Positions 33,232 through 42,825 of a stretch of DNA of 64,000 nucleotides are shown here, one piece after another. The notes beneath the pieces are model-generated. The model was not told the DNA's origin. It was given only the letters and a program-made list of their open reading frames with translations, and made no database searches. The DNA comes from an uncultured Clostridia bacterium (lineage in GTDB: Bacteria; Bacillota; Clostridia; Peptostreptococcales; Anaerovoracaceae). Location: assembly GCA_937900415.1 (NCBI GenBank), contig CALCEY010000018.1:1-64000 (forward strand), given 5' to 3'. How positions within the stretch are numbered: position 1 is the first letter of the stretch; every line of letters begins with the position of its first letter. Position numbers and translations under genes: made by a program.

Positions 33232-36200
33232 ATGGCAAGAAAATTAAAAACTATGGATGGAAATACCGCAGCCGCTCATGTGGCCTATGCCTTTACGGAA
33301 GTAGCTGCTATCTATCCTATTACTCCGTCATCTCCAATGGCGGAAAGCATTGATGAATGGACTGCACAAGACAGAAAGAACATCTTCGGCGAAAAAGTCA
33401 ACGTTGTTGAAATGCAGTCGGAAGGAGGAGCGGCAGGAGCTGTTCACGGCTCTGTTGCAGCAGGTGCGTATACTTCGACGTTTACCGCCTCTCAGGGACT
33501 GCTTTTGATGATACCGAATATGTATAAGTTAGCTGCAGAGCAAACTCCTACAGTATTCCACGTATCGGCAAGAGCCCTTGCTACGCATGCGCTTTCAATT
33601 TTCGGCGACCAGTCGGATGTTATGAGTGTTCGTCAGACAGGCTTCGTAATGCTGGCTTCAAACAGCGTTCAGCAGGTAATGGACCTGGCAGCTGTAGCAC
33701 ACCTTTCAGCTATAAGCGGAAAGCTTCCGGTGCTTCACTTCTTTGACGGATTCAGAACCTCTCATGAAAACCAGAAGATTGAGACCTGGGATTATGATGT
33801 TCTCAAGGAAATGGTTGACTGGGACGCAGTAAAGGCTTTCAGAGCAAGATCACTCAACCCTATGCATCCGCACAGCATGGGAAGCGCAGAGCAGCCTGAA
33901 AGCTTCTTCCAGCACAGGGAAGCTATAAACCCTGCTTACAATGAAGCAGCGGATCTCGTTGCCGGATACATGGATAAAATCAATGAAAAAATCGGCACAA
34001 ACTATAAGCCTTTCAACTACTACGGCGCAGAGGACGCGGATACTATCATCATAGCTATGGGCTCCGCATGCGAAGCAGCCGAGGAGGTTGTAGATTATCT
34101 CAATGCTAAAGGACAGAAGACAGGTATCGTAGAAGTTCACCTTTACAGACCGTTCTCAGTAAAGCATCTTCTCAGCGTAATTCCTGAAACTGTTAAGAAG
34201 ATAGCTGTTTTAGACAGAACAAAAGAACCGGGCGGAATGGGCGAGCCGCTTTATCTTGACGTAGTCGCAGCGCTCAGAGGAACCAAGTTTGAGGATTGCC
34301 TGATTACAGGAGGACGTTACGGTCTGGGTTCAAAGGACGTTCAGCCGGGAGACATCCTTGCCGCTTACGAAAATCTTTGGAGTGCAGAGCCTAAGAAAGA
34401 ATTCACTCTTTCCATCATAGACGACGTTACAGGCCTTTCACTGACTCCTTCCGAATATCCTGATACAGTTCCTGCCGGAACCGTTCAGTGCAAGTTCTGG
34501 GGTCTCGGCGGAGACGGTACCGTAGGAGCAAACAAGAACAGCGTAAAGATTATAGGAGACCACACTGATAAAAAGGTACAAGCTTATTTCCAGTATGACT
34601 CAAAAAAATCCGGCGGCGTTACCATTTCCCACCTGCGTTTCGGAGACGAGCCTATCAAATCCACATACTATGTAAAACAGGCGGATTTTGTAGCATGTCA
34701 CAATGAAGCTTACGTTCATCAGTATAAGATGGTTGAAGACGTAAAACCGGGCGGATATTTCCTGCTTAACACCACATGGAGCGACGAGGAGCTTGATAAG
34801 CAGCTTCCTGCTACCATGAAGAGATACATAGCCAACAATAACGTTCAATTCTATACATGCGACGCTGTGGACATCGCCAAGGGAATAGGTCTCGGCGCAA
34901 GAAGAACCAACTCCGTTTTACAGGCTGCTTTCTTTAAGCTGGCCAACATAATTCCTATCGAAAAAGCAGAGGAATATATGAAGGACGCCATAAGAAAGAC
35001 CTACGGCCGCAAGGGTGAAAACGTTGTAAACATGAATATTGCAGCTGTTGATCAGGGTATTGAAAAGATCCATAAGGTAGAGATTCCGGCTTCATGGGCA
35101 AACGCTGCCGATGATGTATCGGCTCCTAAGAAGGTCGGCCGCGATCAGGTACAGACAGATTATCTCAACGAAGTTGTGGTTCCTTACAGCAAGTTAGAGG
35201 GAGATTCGATTCCTGTATCGGTATTTGCAAAAACTTCAACAGGTATGGTTCCTAACGGAACTGCCGCTCATGAAAAGAGAGGAATCGCTACAGACATTCC
35301 TGTTTGGACTAAGGAAAACTGTATTCAGTGTAACTGGTGTTCATACGTTTGTCCTCATGCAGCGATAAGACCGTTCGTTCTTGAAGGCGACGAAAAGGAC
35401 GGAGTGGACGGAGATTATGTAGAGCTTAAGGGCAAGGGAACCGAAGGAAAGCTGTTTACTATCGGAATTTCAGCTCTTGACTGCGTAGGATGCGGTTCAT
35501 GCGCTCAGGTATGTCCTGCTAAAAATAAGGCTCTCAACATGGTTTCCGTTTCTGAAGAAGTTACTGCAAGAGAGCAGAAGAAGTTTGACTATCTGTTTGG
35601 CGAAGTAAGCCAGAAAGAAGTTCCGTTTGCTGAAAGCACAGTAAAGGGCTCACAGTTCAAGCAGCCGCTCCTCGAATTCTCGGGAGCTTGCCCTGGATGC
35701 GGAGAGACTCCTTATGCTAAGCTGGTAACTCAGCTCTTCGGAGACAGAATGTTTATTGCCAACGCTACAGGCTGCTCTTCAATTTGGGGCAACAGCCTTC
35801 CAAGCACTCCTTATACGGTGAACAAAGAAGGAAGAGGCCCTGCCTGGGCTAACTCGCTGTTTGAGGATAACGCAGAATTTGGTCTTGGTATGGCAGTATC
35901 CGTTAAGGTTCGCCGTCAGGAAATGAAGGCCGTAGTTGAAAGATTAGAAGATACTCTCGGAGCTACCGCAAAGGCTTGGGTAGAGGGCATGAACGACGCT
36001 CAGCAGGCTGAGATTGCAGGAAAGGCTCTGTTGGCAGCATGCGAAAAGATTGCAGACAGCAATGAGGACGCTAAATATGTTGTAGACAACAAGGATATGC
36101 TTATCAAGCCGTCCGTATGGATTTTCGGCGGAGACGGCTGGGCTTACGATATAGGATACGGCGGTCTTGACCATGTCATCGCTTCAGGAGAAAACATAAA

Positions 36201-36780
36201 TATTCTCGTATTCGATACGGAAGTTTACTCCAACACCGGCGGACAGTCGTCAAAATCTACGCCTATCGGAGCAGTAGCCAAGTTTGCTGCTTCAGGAAAA
36301 TCCGTGAAGAAGAAGGATCTGGTTCAGATCGCTATGGCTTACGGATACGTATATGTAGCTCAGATCGCTATGGGAGCTAACCAGGAGCAGACTCTCAAGG
36401 CTATCAGAGAGGCAGAAAGCTATGACGGACCTTCCATCATCATCGCTTACGCTCCTTGTATCAACCACGGTGTAAAGAAGGGTATGAACAAGGCTCAGGA
36501 AGAAATGAAGCATGCAGTTGCTTCTGGCTACTGGAATCTGCTGAGATTCAATCCTGCTCTTGCTGAAGAAGGAAAGAATCCTCTGATAATAGACAGTAAG
36601 GATGCTACTGAAAGCTACAGAGACTTCCTGATGGGTGAAGTTCGTTATAACTCGCTGTCGCTGAGATTCCCTGAAAGAGCCGAAGCACTCTTCGAGAAAT
36701 CCGAAGAAATGGCCAAGGGCAGATTTGAGCATCTGAAGGCATTACAGCAGAGCTATGAAACAAAGACAGAGGAAAACTAA
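33232..36780 (+). CDS. nifJ: Pyruvate:ferredoxin (flavodoxin) oxidoreductase
   Basis: This homodimer-type PFOR oxidises pyruvate to acetyl-CoA and CO2, reducing ferredoxin. The 1182-residue single chain has all domains in order: the N-terminal pyruvate domain (TMDGNTAAAHVAYAFTEVAAIYPITPSSPMAE), the middle domain, a ferredoxin-like insert with two [4Fe-4S] motifs (CIQCNWCSYVCP and CVGCGSCAQVCP), and the TPP domain with SGACPGCGE, GDGWAYDIGYGG and EVYSNTGGQSSKSTP. I start at the ATG after AAGGAGG-like sequence; an upstream ATG precedes that site. It uses pyruvate from alanine dehydrogenase. Confidence 0.96.
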   Translation: MARKLKTMDGNTAAAHVAYAFTEVAAIYPITPSSPMAESIDEWTAQDRKNIFGEKVNVVEMQSEGGAAGAVHGSVAAGAYTSTFTASQGLLLMIPNMYKLAAEQTPTVFHVSARALATHALSIFGDQSDVMSVRQTGFVMLASNSVQQVMDLAAVAHLSAISGKLPVLHFFDGFRTSHENQKIETWDYDVLKEMVDWDAVKAFRARSLNPMHPHSMGSAEQPESFFQHREAINPAYNEAADLVAGYMDKINEKIGTNYKPFNYYGAEDADTIIIAMGSACEAAEEVVDYLNAKGQKTGIVEVHLYRPFSVKHLLSVIPETVKKIAVLDRTKEPGGMGEPLYLDVVAALRGTKFEDCLITGGRYGLGSKDVQPGDILAAYENLWSAEPKKEFTLSIIDDVTGLSLTPSEYPDTVPAGTVQCKFWGLGGDGTVGANKNSVKIIGDHTDKKVQAYFQYDSKKSGGVTISHLRFGDEPIKSTYYVKQADFVACHNEAYVHQYKMVEDVKPGGYFLLNTTWSDEELDKQLPATMKRYIANNNVQFYTCDAVDIAKGIGLGARRTNSVLQAAFFKLANIIPIEKAEEYMKDAIRKTYGRKGENVVNMNIAAVDQGIEKIHKVEIPASWANAADDVSAPKKVGRDQVQTDYLNEVVVPYSKLEGDSIPVSVFAKTSTGMVPNGTAAHEKRGIATDIPVWTKENCIQCNWCSYVCPHAAIRPFVLEGDEKDGVDGDYVELKGKGTEGKLFTIGISALDCVGCGSCAQVCPAKNKALNMVSVSEEVTAREQKKFDYLFGEVSQKEVPFAESTVKGSQFKQPLLEFSGACPGCGETPYAKLVTQLFGDRMFIANATGCSSIWGNSLPSTPYTVNKEGRGPAWANSLFEDNAEFGLGMAVSVKVRRQEMKAVVERLEDTLGATAKAWVEGMNDAQQAEIAGKALLAACEKIADSNEDAKYVVDNKDMLIKPSVWIFGGDGWAYDIGYGGLDHVIASGENINILVFDTEVYSNTGGQSSKSTPIGAVAKFAASGKSVKKKDLVQIAMAYGYVYVAQIAMGANQEQTLKAIREAESYDGPSIIIAYAPCINHGVKKGMNKAQEEMKHAVASGYWNLLRFNPALAEEGKNPLIIDSKDATESYRDFLMGEVRYNSLSLRFPERAEALFEKSEEMAKGRFEHLKALQQSYETKTEEN

Positions 36781-36810
36781 TTTCCCGCGATAAATTTATC
36801 GAGATAAAAG

Positions 36811-36853
36811 GGAGCCGGACGTTGACGGAGTTTAATCGTTGACGTCCGGCTCC
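36811..36853 (+). terminator. Hairpin after PFOR, likely terminator
   Basis: GGAGCCGGACGT / ACGTCCGGCTCC is a 12-base perfect stem. The T tract after it is weak. Confidence 0.65.
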
Positions 36854-36947
36854 TGCTTGTTATTTGTTGAAACAGAGGGGGATTTGTGTTAATATGGTTT
36901 CTGCATAGATGTGTTTTCGCAATGCCTTTGCGAAAGGGGGGAAGAAT

Positions 36948-37619
36948 ATGTACAGGTTATTTATTATAGAAGACGACAGGGGGATAGCTGAGGCTATATC
37001 GGATCAGGCGAAGCAGTGGGGACTTGAAGTGAAGTGTGCGGAAAATTTCCGCAATATTTTAGCAGAGTTTGCAGAGTTTAATCCTCACCTGATACTCATG
37101 GACATAGGACTGCCGTTTTTTGATGGATATTATTGGTGCGGTGAAATCAGGAAGAGTTCCAATGTCCCGATAATATTCATTTCTTCTGCGTCGGATAATA
37201 TGAACCTTGTAATGGCTATAAACATGGGGGGCGATGACTTCATATCAAAGCCCTTTGATATGAGCGTTTTGATGGCGAAAGTTCAGGCCATGCTGAGAAG
37301 AACGTATGATTTTTCGCAGGCAGCTCCAGTGATAGAGCATAGAGGAGCCCTCTTAAACACAGGAAGCAATGTGCTGATTTACGGTGATGAAAAAATTGAG
37401 CTGACGAAGAATGAGTACAGGATATTGCTCAATCTCATGGAAAACAAGGGAAAGGTGGTCAGCCGTGAAAAGCTTATGGAGAGCTTATGGAAGACGGATA
37501 GCTTCGTAGATGAAAATACCCTTACAGTAAATGTAGGCAGACTGAGAAAGAAGCTTGAAGCAGCCGGCCTTGACGATTTCATCAAGACTAAATTCGGCGT
37601 AGGCTATATGATAGATTGA
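36948..37619 (+). CDS. OmpR-family response regulator (BceR-like)
   Basis: The 223-residue protein has a receiver domain (FIIEDDRGI, phosphoacceptor Asp in LILMDIGLPFFDG, lysine in ISKPFD) and a C-terminal winged helix (LTKNEYRILLNLMENKGKVVSREKLMESLW). The gene order regulator, short kinase, ATPase, FtsX permease is that of Bce-type modules, which sense and resist cell-wall-active peptide antibiotics. I start at the ATG after GGGGGG; an upstream in-frame ATG lacks a site. Confidence 0.88.
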   Translation: MYRLFIIEDDRGIAEAISDQAKQWGLEVKCAENFRNILAEFAEFNPHLILMDIGLPFFDGYYWCGEIRKSSNVPIIFISSASDNMNLVMAINMGGDDFISKPFDMSVLMAKVQAMLRRTYDFSQAAPVIEHRGALLNTGSNVLIYGDEKIELTKNEYRILLNLMENKGKVVSREKLMESLWKTDSFVDENTLTVNVGRLRKKLEAAGLDDFIKTKFGVGYMID

Positions 37620-37666
37620 GCTTGAAAATACGGTTGCGCTTAGATTGAGGAAAGCAGGGTGAAGGT

Positions 37667-38674
37667 ATGAAGAAAAAGAATGTAGCGGGCTTTTTAAAGA
37701 TATATTTAAGATACAGAAAAAAATATATATATGTTTTCCTGCTTTTTTGCGCCGTTTTTTTTGTTTCATTTTATCTTTATCATCTGCCTGTAGGAGCAGT
37801 TGCTTATCCGATGCTGCTGTGTTTCGTCATAGGAATAGTTATATTGGCTGTAAACATGAAAAATGCTTATGTAAAGCATGAGGAGCTCGAAAGACTGAGC
37901 CGGCTTTCCGCGGGCCTCATCACAAGCTTTCCTGAGATTACGTCGGTTGAAGATGAAGATTATATAAGGATTATAGAGAATCTTTGCACAGAGCAGAGAC
38001 AGCTTGCCTGTGAAAGAGATAAGAAATACATGGATATGGTGGATTACTATACGATGTGGGCTCACCAGATAAAAACACCGATAACGTCCATGAAGCTTCA
38101 TCTGCAAAAAGAAGACACGGAATTTTCAAGAAAGATGTCCTCGGAGCTGTTTAGAATAGAACAGTATGTAGAGATGGTGCTGACCTTTTTAAGGCTCGAC
38201 TCGGAAACTACAGATTATTTAATAAAAGAATATTCCCTTGACGACATAGTGAGCCAGGCTGTAAGAAAATTCTCGGGAGATTTTATAAACAGAAAGCTGG
38301 CGCTTGAATATAAGCCCCTTGATACGTGGGTGATAACCGATGAAAAATGGCTTTCCTTCGTAATCGAGCAGGTTTTATCCAACGCTCTCAAGTATACGAG
38401 CAGTGGAAAGATAAGCATAGCCATGGAGGAACCGAAGACTCTTTGCATAAGGGATACAGGCATGGGAATATCAAAAGAGGAGCTTCCCCGTATTTTTGAA
38501 AAGGGATACAGCGGATATAACGGAAGGGTCGATAAGAGAGCCAGCGGAATAGGGCTTTACCTATGCAAGAGGATATGTTCAAATCTGGGGCACGGAATTA
38601 AAGCGGAATCCGTTGCAGACGAAGGAACTGTGATAAAAATAGATTTGAACCAGAAAAGGGCGGACATTGAATAA
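37667..38674 (+). CDS. Intramembrane-sensing histidine kinase (BceS-like)
   Basis: The 335-residue kinase has two N-terminal membrane helices with almost no extracellular loop, typical of BceS kinases that rely on the transporter to sense. The phosphoacceptor histidine lies in YTMWAHQIKTPI. The ATPase boxes are NALKYT, RDTGMGI and the glycine-rich KRASGIGLYLCKRI. It starts 47 bases after the regulator with a weak site and pairs with it. Confidence 0.88.
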   Translation: MKKKNVAGFLKIYLRYRKKYIYVFLLFCAVFFVSFYLYHLPVGAVAYPMLLCFVIGIVILAVNMKNAYVKHEELERLSRLSAGLITSFPEITSVEDEDYIRIIENLCTEQRQLACERDKKYMDMVDYYTMWAHQIKTPITSMKLHLQKEDTEFSRKMSSELFRIEQYVEMVLTFLRLDSETTDYLIKEYSLDDIVSQAVRKFSGDFINRKLALEYKPLDTWVITDEKWLSFVIEQVLSNALKYTSSGKISIAMEEPKTLCIRDTGMGISKEELPRIFEKGYSGYNGRVDKRASGIGLYLCKRICSNLGHGIKAESVADEGTVIKIDLNQKRADIE

Positions 38675-38709
38675 CAGCTGTAAAAGCCTATGAGTATTTC
38701 GAAGAAATC

Positions 38710-38723
38710 TTACATTATTGTTA
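38710..38723 (+). promoter_or_regulatory. Possible BceR-type operator
   Basis: TTACA-TTAT-TGTTA resembles the known Bce box TNACA-N4-TGTAA with one mismatch. It lies in the gap between kinase and transporter genes, where such promoters are found. Confidence 0.4.
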
Positions 38724-38732
38724 GAAATATTT

Positions 38733-38776
38733 GCGATATTGTAAGCCGATGTAATGGCGATAATATCGCTTTTTTG
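38733..38776 (+). terminator. Terminator-like hairpin before the transporter genes
   Basis: GCGATATT / AATATCGC stem followed by six T. A competing pairing TTACAT (38710-38715) with ATGTAA (38749-38754) overlaps it, so read-through could be conditional. Confidence 0.5.
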
Positions 38777-38890
38777 ATATTATTGATTTAGCCAAAGAGA
38801 AGAAGGCGCCTTTACCGAAAGCCGCCCAAAGTCTTCGGCCATAAAACTTTGAGACAGAAATTAAAGAATCAAAAGGGAGGAATTTTGATA

Positions 38891-39652
38891 ATGAGTATTT
38901 TGGAGGTTAACAATCTCAAAAAAGTTTATACCACCCGTTTCGGCGGAGCTAAGGTAGAAGCGCTCAAAAATGTTAATTTCAGCGTGGAGCAGGGAGAATA
39001 CGTGGCTATAATGGGCGAATCAGGCTCGGGAAAGACGACTCTGCTTAATATACTGGCGGCGCTTGATAAGCCGACGGGCGGAAACGTTATTTTGGACGGA
39101 AAGGATTTGTCCGCCATAAAGGAATCCTCCGTTTCTGCGTTCCGAAGAGATAACCTGGGATTCGTGTTTCAGGATTTCAATCTTCTGGATACCTTCTCCT
39201 TGGAGGACAACATATATTTGCCGCTGGTTCTGGCAGGAAAATCTTATAAGGAAATGAACGGCAGATTGAAACTTATATCAGATAAGCTTGGGATTTCAGA
39301 GCTCTTGAGAAAATATCCGTATGAGGTATCAGGGGGACAGAAACAGCGTGCGGCAGTAGCCAGAGCTCTGATTACCAATCCCAAGGTGATTTTGGCAGAT
39401 GAGCCGACGGGAGCACTGGACTCCAAGTCGACAGACGAGCTTCTTAGTCTGTTCAGAGAAATCAATGAAAACGGGCAGACCATCGTAATGGTAACTCATT
39501 CGGTGAAGGCTGCCAGCCATGCGGGAAGGGTACTTTTCATTAAAGACGGAGAAGTGTTTCATCAGATTTACCGAGGGGACAACACAAATCAGCAGCTGTA
39601 TCAGAAGATTTCAGATACATTGACCATGCTGCAGGCAGGCGGTGAGAGATAA
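38891..39652 (+). CDS. ABC transporter ATP-binding protein (BceA-like)
   Basis: The 253-residue ATPase has Walker A GESGSGKTTLL, the Q loop FQDFNLL, the signature VSGGQKQRAAVARAL and Walker B VILADEPTGALD with the H loop VTHS. It matches the MacB/BceA subgroup that works with FtsX-type permeases. The start chosen is the ATG after GGGAGG. Its stop overlaps the start of the permease gene (TAATG), so the two are translationally coupled. Confidence 0.92.
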   Translation: MSILEVNNLKKVYTTRFGGAKVEALKNVNFSVEQGEYVAIMGESGSGKTTLLNILAALDKPTGGNVILDGKDLSAIKESSVSAFRRDNLGFVFQDFNLLDTFSLEDNIYLPLVLAGKSYKEMNGRLKLISDKLGISELLRKYPYEVSGGQKQRAAVARALITNPKVILADEPTGALDSKSTDELLSLFREINENGQTIVMVTHSVKAASHAGRVLFIKDGEVFHQIYRGDNTNQQLYQKISDTLTMLQAGGER

Positions 39653-41694
39653 TGAAGACAGGATTTTATCCGAAGCTTGCCTTTTCAAGCATAAGGAAAA
39701 ACAAGAGATTTTATCTTCCCTACATTCTTACATGTATCGGTATGGTAATGATGCAGTACATCGTAGTCTTTCTCTCCGTAACTCCGGTGTTCGGCAAAAT
39801 GCCGGGAGCGCTTTCACTGCAAATGATGCTCGGGCTGGGCGGATTTGTCATAGCTGCCTTCTCGGTGATATTCCTTTTTTACACAAATTCGTTTTTAATG
39901 CGCAGGAGGAGAAAGGAATTCGGGCTTTACAATATACTTGGAATGGATAAATTCAACATAGGACGTATCTTGTTCTGGGAAACCGTATTGATAGCAGTCA
40001 TAGCGCTGAGCGTTGGGCTTGGGCTTGGCATAATTTTTTCAAAGGCGGCTGAGCTCGTTCTAATGAATGTTATGCACGGAGATATAAGCTATACCATATC
40101 AGTTTCTGGACAGGCTCTTGCGATTACTACGATTTGCTTTCTGGCGATTTTTACGCTGCTGATGGTCAATTCTCTGATAAAAATCAGCCTTTCAAATCCT
40201 ATATCCATGCTTCGCAGTGAAAATGTCGGAGAAAAAAAGCCAAAGGGAAATTGGATTTTAGGCCTTACAGGTCTGCTCTTCGTCGGGGGAGCCTATTATA
40301 TGGCTATAACCATAAAAAATCCTCTTTCGGCGCTTATGTGGTTTTTCGTCGCAGTGCTTATGGTCATAGCCGGAACCTACCTGCTGTTCATCTCGGGTTC
40401 GGTATTGATGTGCAGGCTTCTTAAGAAGAACAAGAAATACTATTATAATCCGAAGCATTTTGTATCAGTCTCCTCCATGGCATACAGGATGAAGAGAAAC
40501 GGAGCCGGACTGGCGTCGATATGTATATTGGGAACCATGGTGCTTGTAATGATAGCGTCAACATCATGCCTGTATTTCGGCGTTGAAGACGCTATGGAAA
40601 GCAGATACCCAAGGGAGATAAACGCAACGTTTATTTTTAACGATTCCGATGAAATGAGCGAGGAAAACATAGGTGTACTGAGGGAAAATGCTGAGAAAGT
40701 TGCGGCCGAAGAGGGCGTCACGGAAAAAAACATATTGGATTACAGATATGCTCAGGCTACCGGTCTCATAAATGAAGACGGCAGCATAGAAATGGATTTA
40801 GGTTATCTTTCAGAGGTCTCGGGAAACGATGTGGAAAGGGTTCATATATACTACTTTATGTCCCTTGACGACTATAACAAGATGACAAAGCAGGATAAAA
40901 AGCTTGAAGATGACCAGGCTATCATACATGTGAACAGGGGAGATTATGACTATGAAAATATTAAGATAGACGGCGCAGTAGATTATCGCATAGTTGAAAA
41001 ATCCGATGAAGACATCGCCAGCCCGTATGCCGCCATGGATGCGGTGCCGTCCGTCTTCGTCATAGTAAAGGATTTCGATGAATGTATGGAAAGGTTAGAC
41101 ATGCTTTCCGATGAATACGGCAATAGTCTGACGCATCTCAGGTGGAATTACGGATTTGACACAGGCTTATCCGAAGAAAAGCAGCTTGAAGTAAGGGATA
41201 ATATTGTAACAAGCTTCGACAAATTAAAGGAAAAGGAAAGCTTTTTCTTTAAAGATAACTGGGAAAGCATTGCTTCAAATAAAGCTGACTTTTACGGAAC
41301 CTTCGGAGGACTTCTCTTCCTCGGGGCAATGCTTAGCATAGTGTTCATCTTTGCAGCCGTATTGATAATATATTACAAACAGATTTCTGAAGGATATGAG
41401 GATCAGGCGCGTTTCGATATAATGCAGAAGGTCGGAATGACGAGAAAAGAAATAAGGAAAAGCATAAATTCGCAGCTCCTCGTAGTATTTTTCCTGCCGC
41501 TTATAGCAGCAGGCATACATCTGACGTTCGCCTTTCCTTTCGTACGCAGGCTTCTTCTTCTGTTCAATCTGATGAATGCAAAGCTGCTTATAATAACTAC
41601 CGCTGTAACTTTCCTGATATTCGCGATATTTTATATGATGGTCTATCGTATAACTTCAAACTCTTATTACAAGATAGTGGCTGATAAAAAATAG
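39652..41694 (+). CDS. FtsX-type ABC permease (BceB-like)
   Basis: The 680-residue membrane protein has about ten helices. A large extracellular domain (roughly residues 310-540) lies between helices 7 and 8, the hallmark of BceB permeases that bind lantibiotics or bacitracin-like complexes. The N-terminal FYPKLAFSSIRKNKRFYLPYILT and the FtsX-type segment EFGLYNILGMDKFNIGRI fit the family. With the ATPase it would free cell-wall targets from peptides and also signal to the kinase. Confidence 0.9.
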   Translation: MKTGFYPKLAFSSIRKNKRFYLPYILTCIGMVMMQYIVVFLSVTPVFGKMPGALSLQMMLGLGGFVIAAFSVIFLFYTNSFLMRRRRKEFGLYNILGMDKFNIGRILFWETVLIAVIALSVGLGLGIIFSKAAELVLMNVMHGDISYTISVSGQALAITTICFLAIFTLLMVNSLIKISLSNPISMLRSENVGEKKPKGNWILGLTGLLFVGGAYYMAITIKNPLSALMWFFVAVLMVIAGTYLLFISGSVLMCRLLKKNKKYYYNPKHFVSVSSMAYRMKRNGAGLASICILGTMVLVMIASTSCLYFGVEDAMESRYPREINATFIFNDSDEMSEENIGVLRENAEKVAAEEGVTEKNILDYRYAQATGLINEDGSIEMDLGYLSEVSGNDVERVHIYYFMSLDDYNKMTKQDKKLEDDQAIIHVNRGDYDYENIKIDGAVDYRIVEKSDEDIASPYAAMDAVPSVFVIVKDFDECMERLDMLSDEYGNSLTHLRWNYGFDTGLSEEKQLEVRDNIVTSFDKLKEKESFFFKDNWESIASNKADFYGTFGGLLFLGAMLSIVFIFAAVLIIYYKQISEGYEDQARFDIMQKVGMTRKEIRKSINSQLLVVFFLPLIAAGIHLTFAFPFVRRLLLLFNLMNAKLLIITTAVTFLIFAIFYMMVYRITSNSYYKIVADKK

Positions 41695-41707
41695 ATGAAT
41701 TTTGCAA

Positions 41708-41748
41708 AAACACCTGCCTGAAAATTTAATTTCCGGCAGGTGTTTTTT
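41708..41748 (+). terminator. Terminator of the Bce-like operon
   Basis: AAACACCTGCC / GGCAGGTGTTT stem with T6. Confidence 0.92.
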
Positions 41749-41926
41749 GCTGCTGTTTACAGCCGTTTTAAAGGCCGTTTTCGGAATTGCGGCAAATACC
41801 GGCAGCCGGCGGTAAGCGGTTTTATTTTATATTGGGATGTATAATTATATTAGTTTGTATATTCGATTGATTTTCAGCATGACCATACAATTTTTATTTT
41901 TAATTCGGGCAAAATAGAAAAATATA

Positions 41927-41955
41927 TTGACAAAAGGGAGGAAAGCATTTAAAAT
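41927..41955 (+). promoter_or_regulatory. Sigma-A promoter of the DUF3793 gene
   Basis: TTGACA (41927-41932) and TAAAAT (41950-41955) with a 17-base spacer. Confidence 0.65.
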
Positions 41956-41963
41956 TAAAACAT

Positions 41964-41979
41964 GTTAGCTATAGCTAAC
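41964..41979. promoter_or_regulatory. Operator palindrome 1 of the DUF3793 gene
   Basis: A perfect 16-base palindrome GTTAGCTATAGCTAAC just past the -10, covering the likely transcription start. The TTAGC...GCTAA form resembles sites of DtxR/MntR-type metal regulators. Confidence 0.65.
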
Positions 41980-41996
41980 TAAAAATTAAGGAAATG

Positions 41997-42012
41997 GTTA
42001 GTATGCACTAAC
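41997..42012. promoter_or_regulatory. Operator palindrome 2 of the DUF3793 gene
   Basis: GTTAGTATGCACTAAC begins exactly 33 bases after operator 1, about three helical turns, so two dimers could bind on one face of the DNA. Confidence 0.6.
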
Positions 42013-42030
42013 TAAATGCAAAGGAATGCC

Positions 42031-42594
42031 ATGACGGAAAAATTATTGATAAGACACTGCGCGCCTACTCTTGCAGCTATGAAGACCGGCAGCATATTCT
42101 CCTGTGTGTTTGAAAATGCAGAGGAAATGAAAAATTTCATACGAAGGATGAATAAAACCTTCAGGGGGAAAGGGGTAAAGACAATACCTCTGAGAAACAG
42201 GGAGAATAAGATGCTGATATACGTTTTTCGCCCTGAGCTGCTTAAGAAGGATATGGAAAACGACATGACGTGCAGTATCATGCGAGAACTGGGATACTGC
42301 TGCGGAGATGTCGGAAAATGTATAATGAGGCTGATAGAAAGAATAGATGAAGCCGAAGTCTTCCCACATGAGGTAGGAATGTTTCTCGGCTTTCCGCCGG
42401 AGGACGTATGCGGATTTATACAGAATAAAGCGAAGAATTTTAAATTTGCAGGATACTGGAAGGTGTACGGAGACGAAGAAAAGGCACGCAGGACTTTTGA
42501 ACGATATAAAAAATGCAGCGAAATATATGCAGATTGTTTTGAAAGAGGTTTTACGCTTGAAAAGCTAACCGTAGCAGAAAAGCGTACAAACTGA
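42031..42594 (+). CDS. DUF3793 family protein
   Basis: The 187-residue cytosolic protein has the family segments RHCAPTLAAMKTGSIFSC and FPHEVGMFLGFPPEDVCGFI, and KFAGYWKVYGDEEKA. Its biochemical role is unknown; family genes are often next to iron-uptake or flavodoxin genes. AAAGGA lies 5 bases before this ATG. Another in-frame ATG 15 bases earlier is possible. The paired TTAGC-type palindromes at the promoter suggest control by a metal-responsive repressor. The next gene, on the other strand, encodes an iron-sulfur protein. Confidence 0.82.
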   Translation: MTEKLLIRHCAPTLAAMKTGSIFSCVFENAEEMKNFIRRMNKTFRGKGVKTIPLRNRENKMLIYVFRPELLKKDMENDMTCSIMRELGYCCGDVGKCIMRLIERIDEAEVFPHEVGMFLGFPPEDVCGFIQNKAKNFKFAGYWKVYGDEEKARRTFERYKKCSEIYADCFERGFTLEKLTVAEKRTN

Positions 42595-42650
42595 TTCAAA
42601 TATATAAGGCTGAAATGCCTCCTTATGCCTGATTTCTTAAAAGCCATTGC

Positions 42651-42683
42651 AAAAGCCGCCGTAATATAATTACGGCGGCTTTT
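42651..42683. terminator. Bidirectional terminator between convergent DUF3793 and Bfd-like genes
   Basis: A near-perfect palindrome AAAAGCCGCCGTAAT / ATTACGGCGGCTTTT works from either side. Confidence 0.9.
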
Positions 42684-42825
42684 GTGCTCGTACCTCTGCC
42701 CGATATATTGTATGCGTATGTTTAACGTGTTTTCATCGCATACCTGCCCCTGTATTTTCTTTTGCACGTGATAGCTCCGGCAAAGTACGTTGAAATAACT
42801 TTGACGATGCCTTCTGATATGCAGA

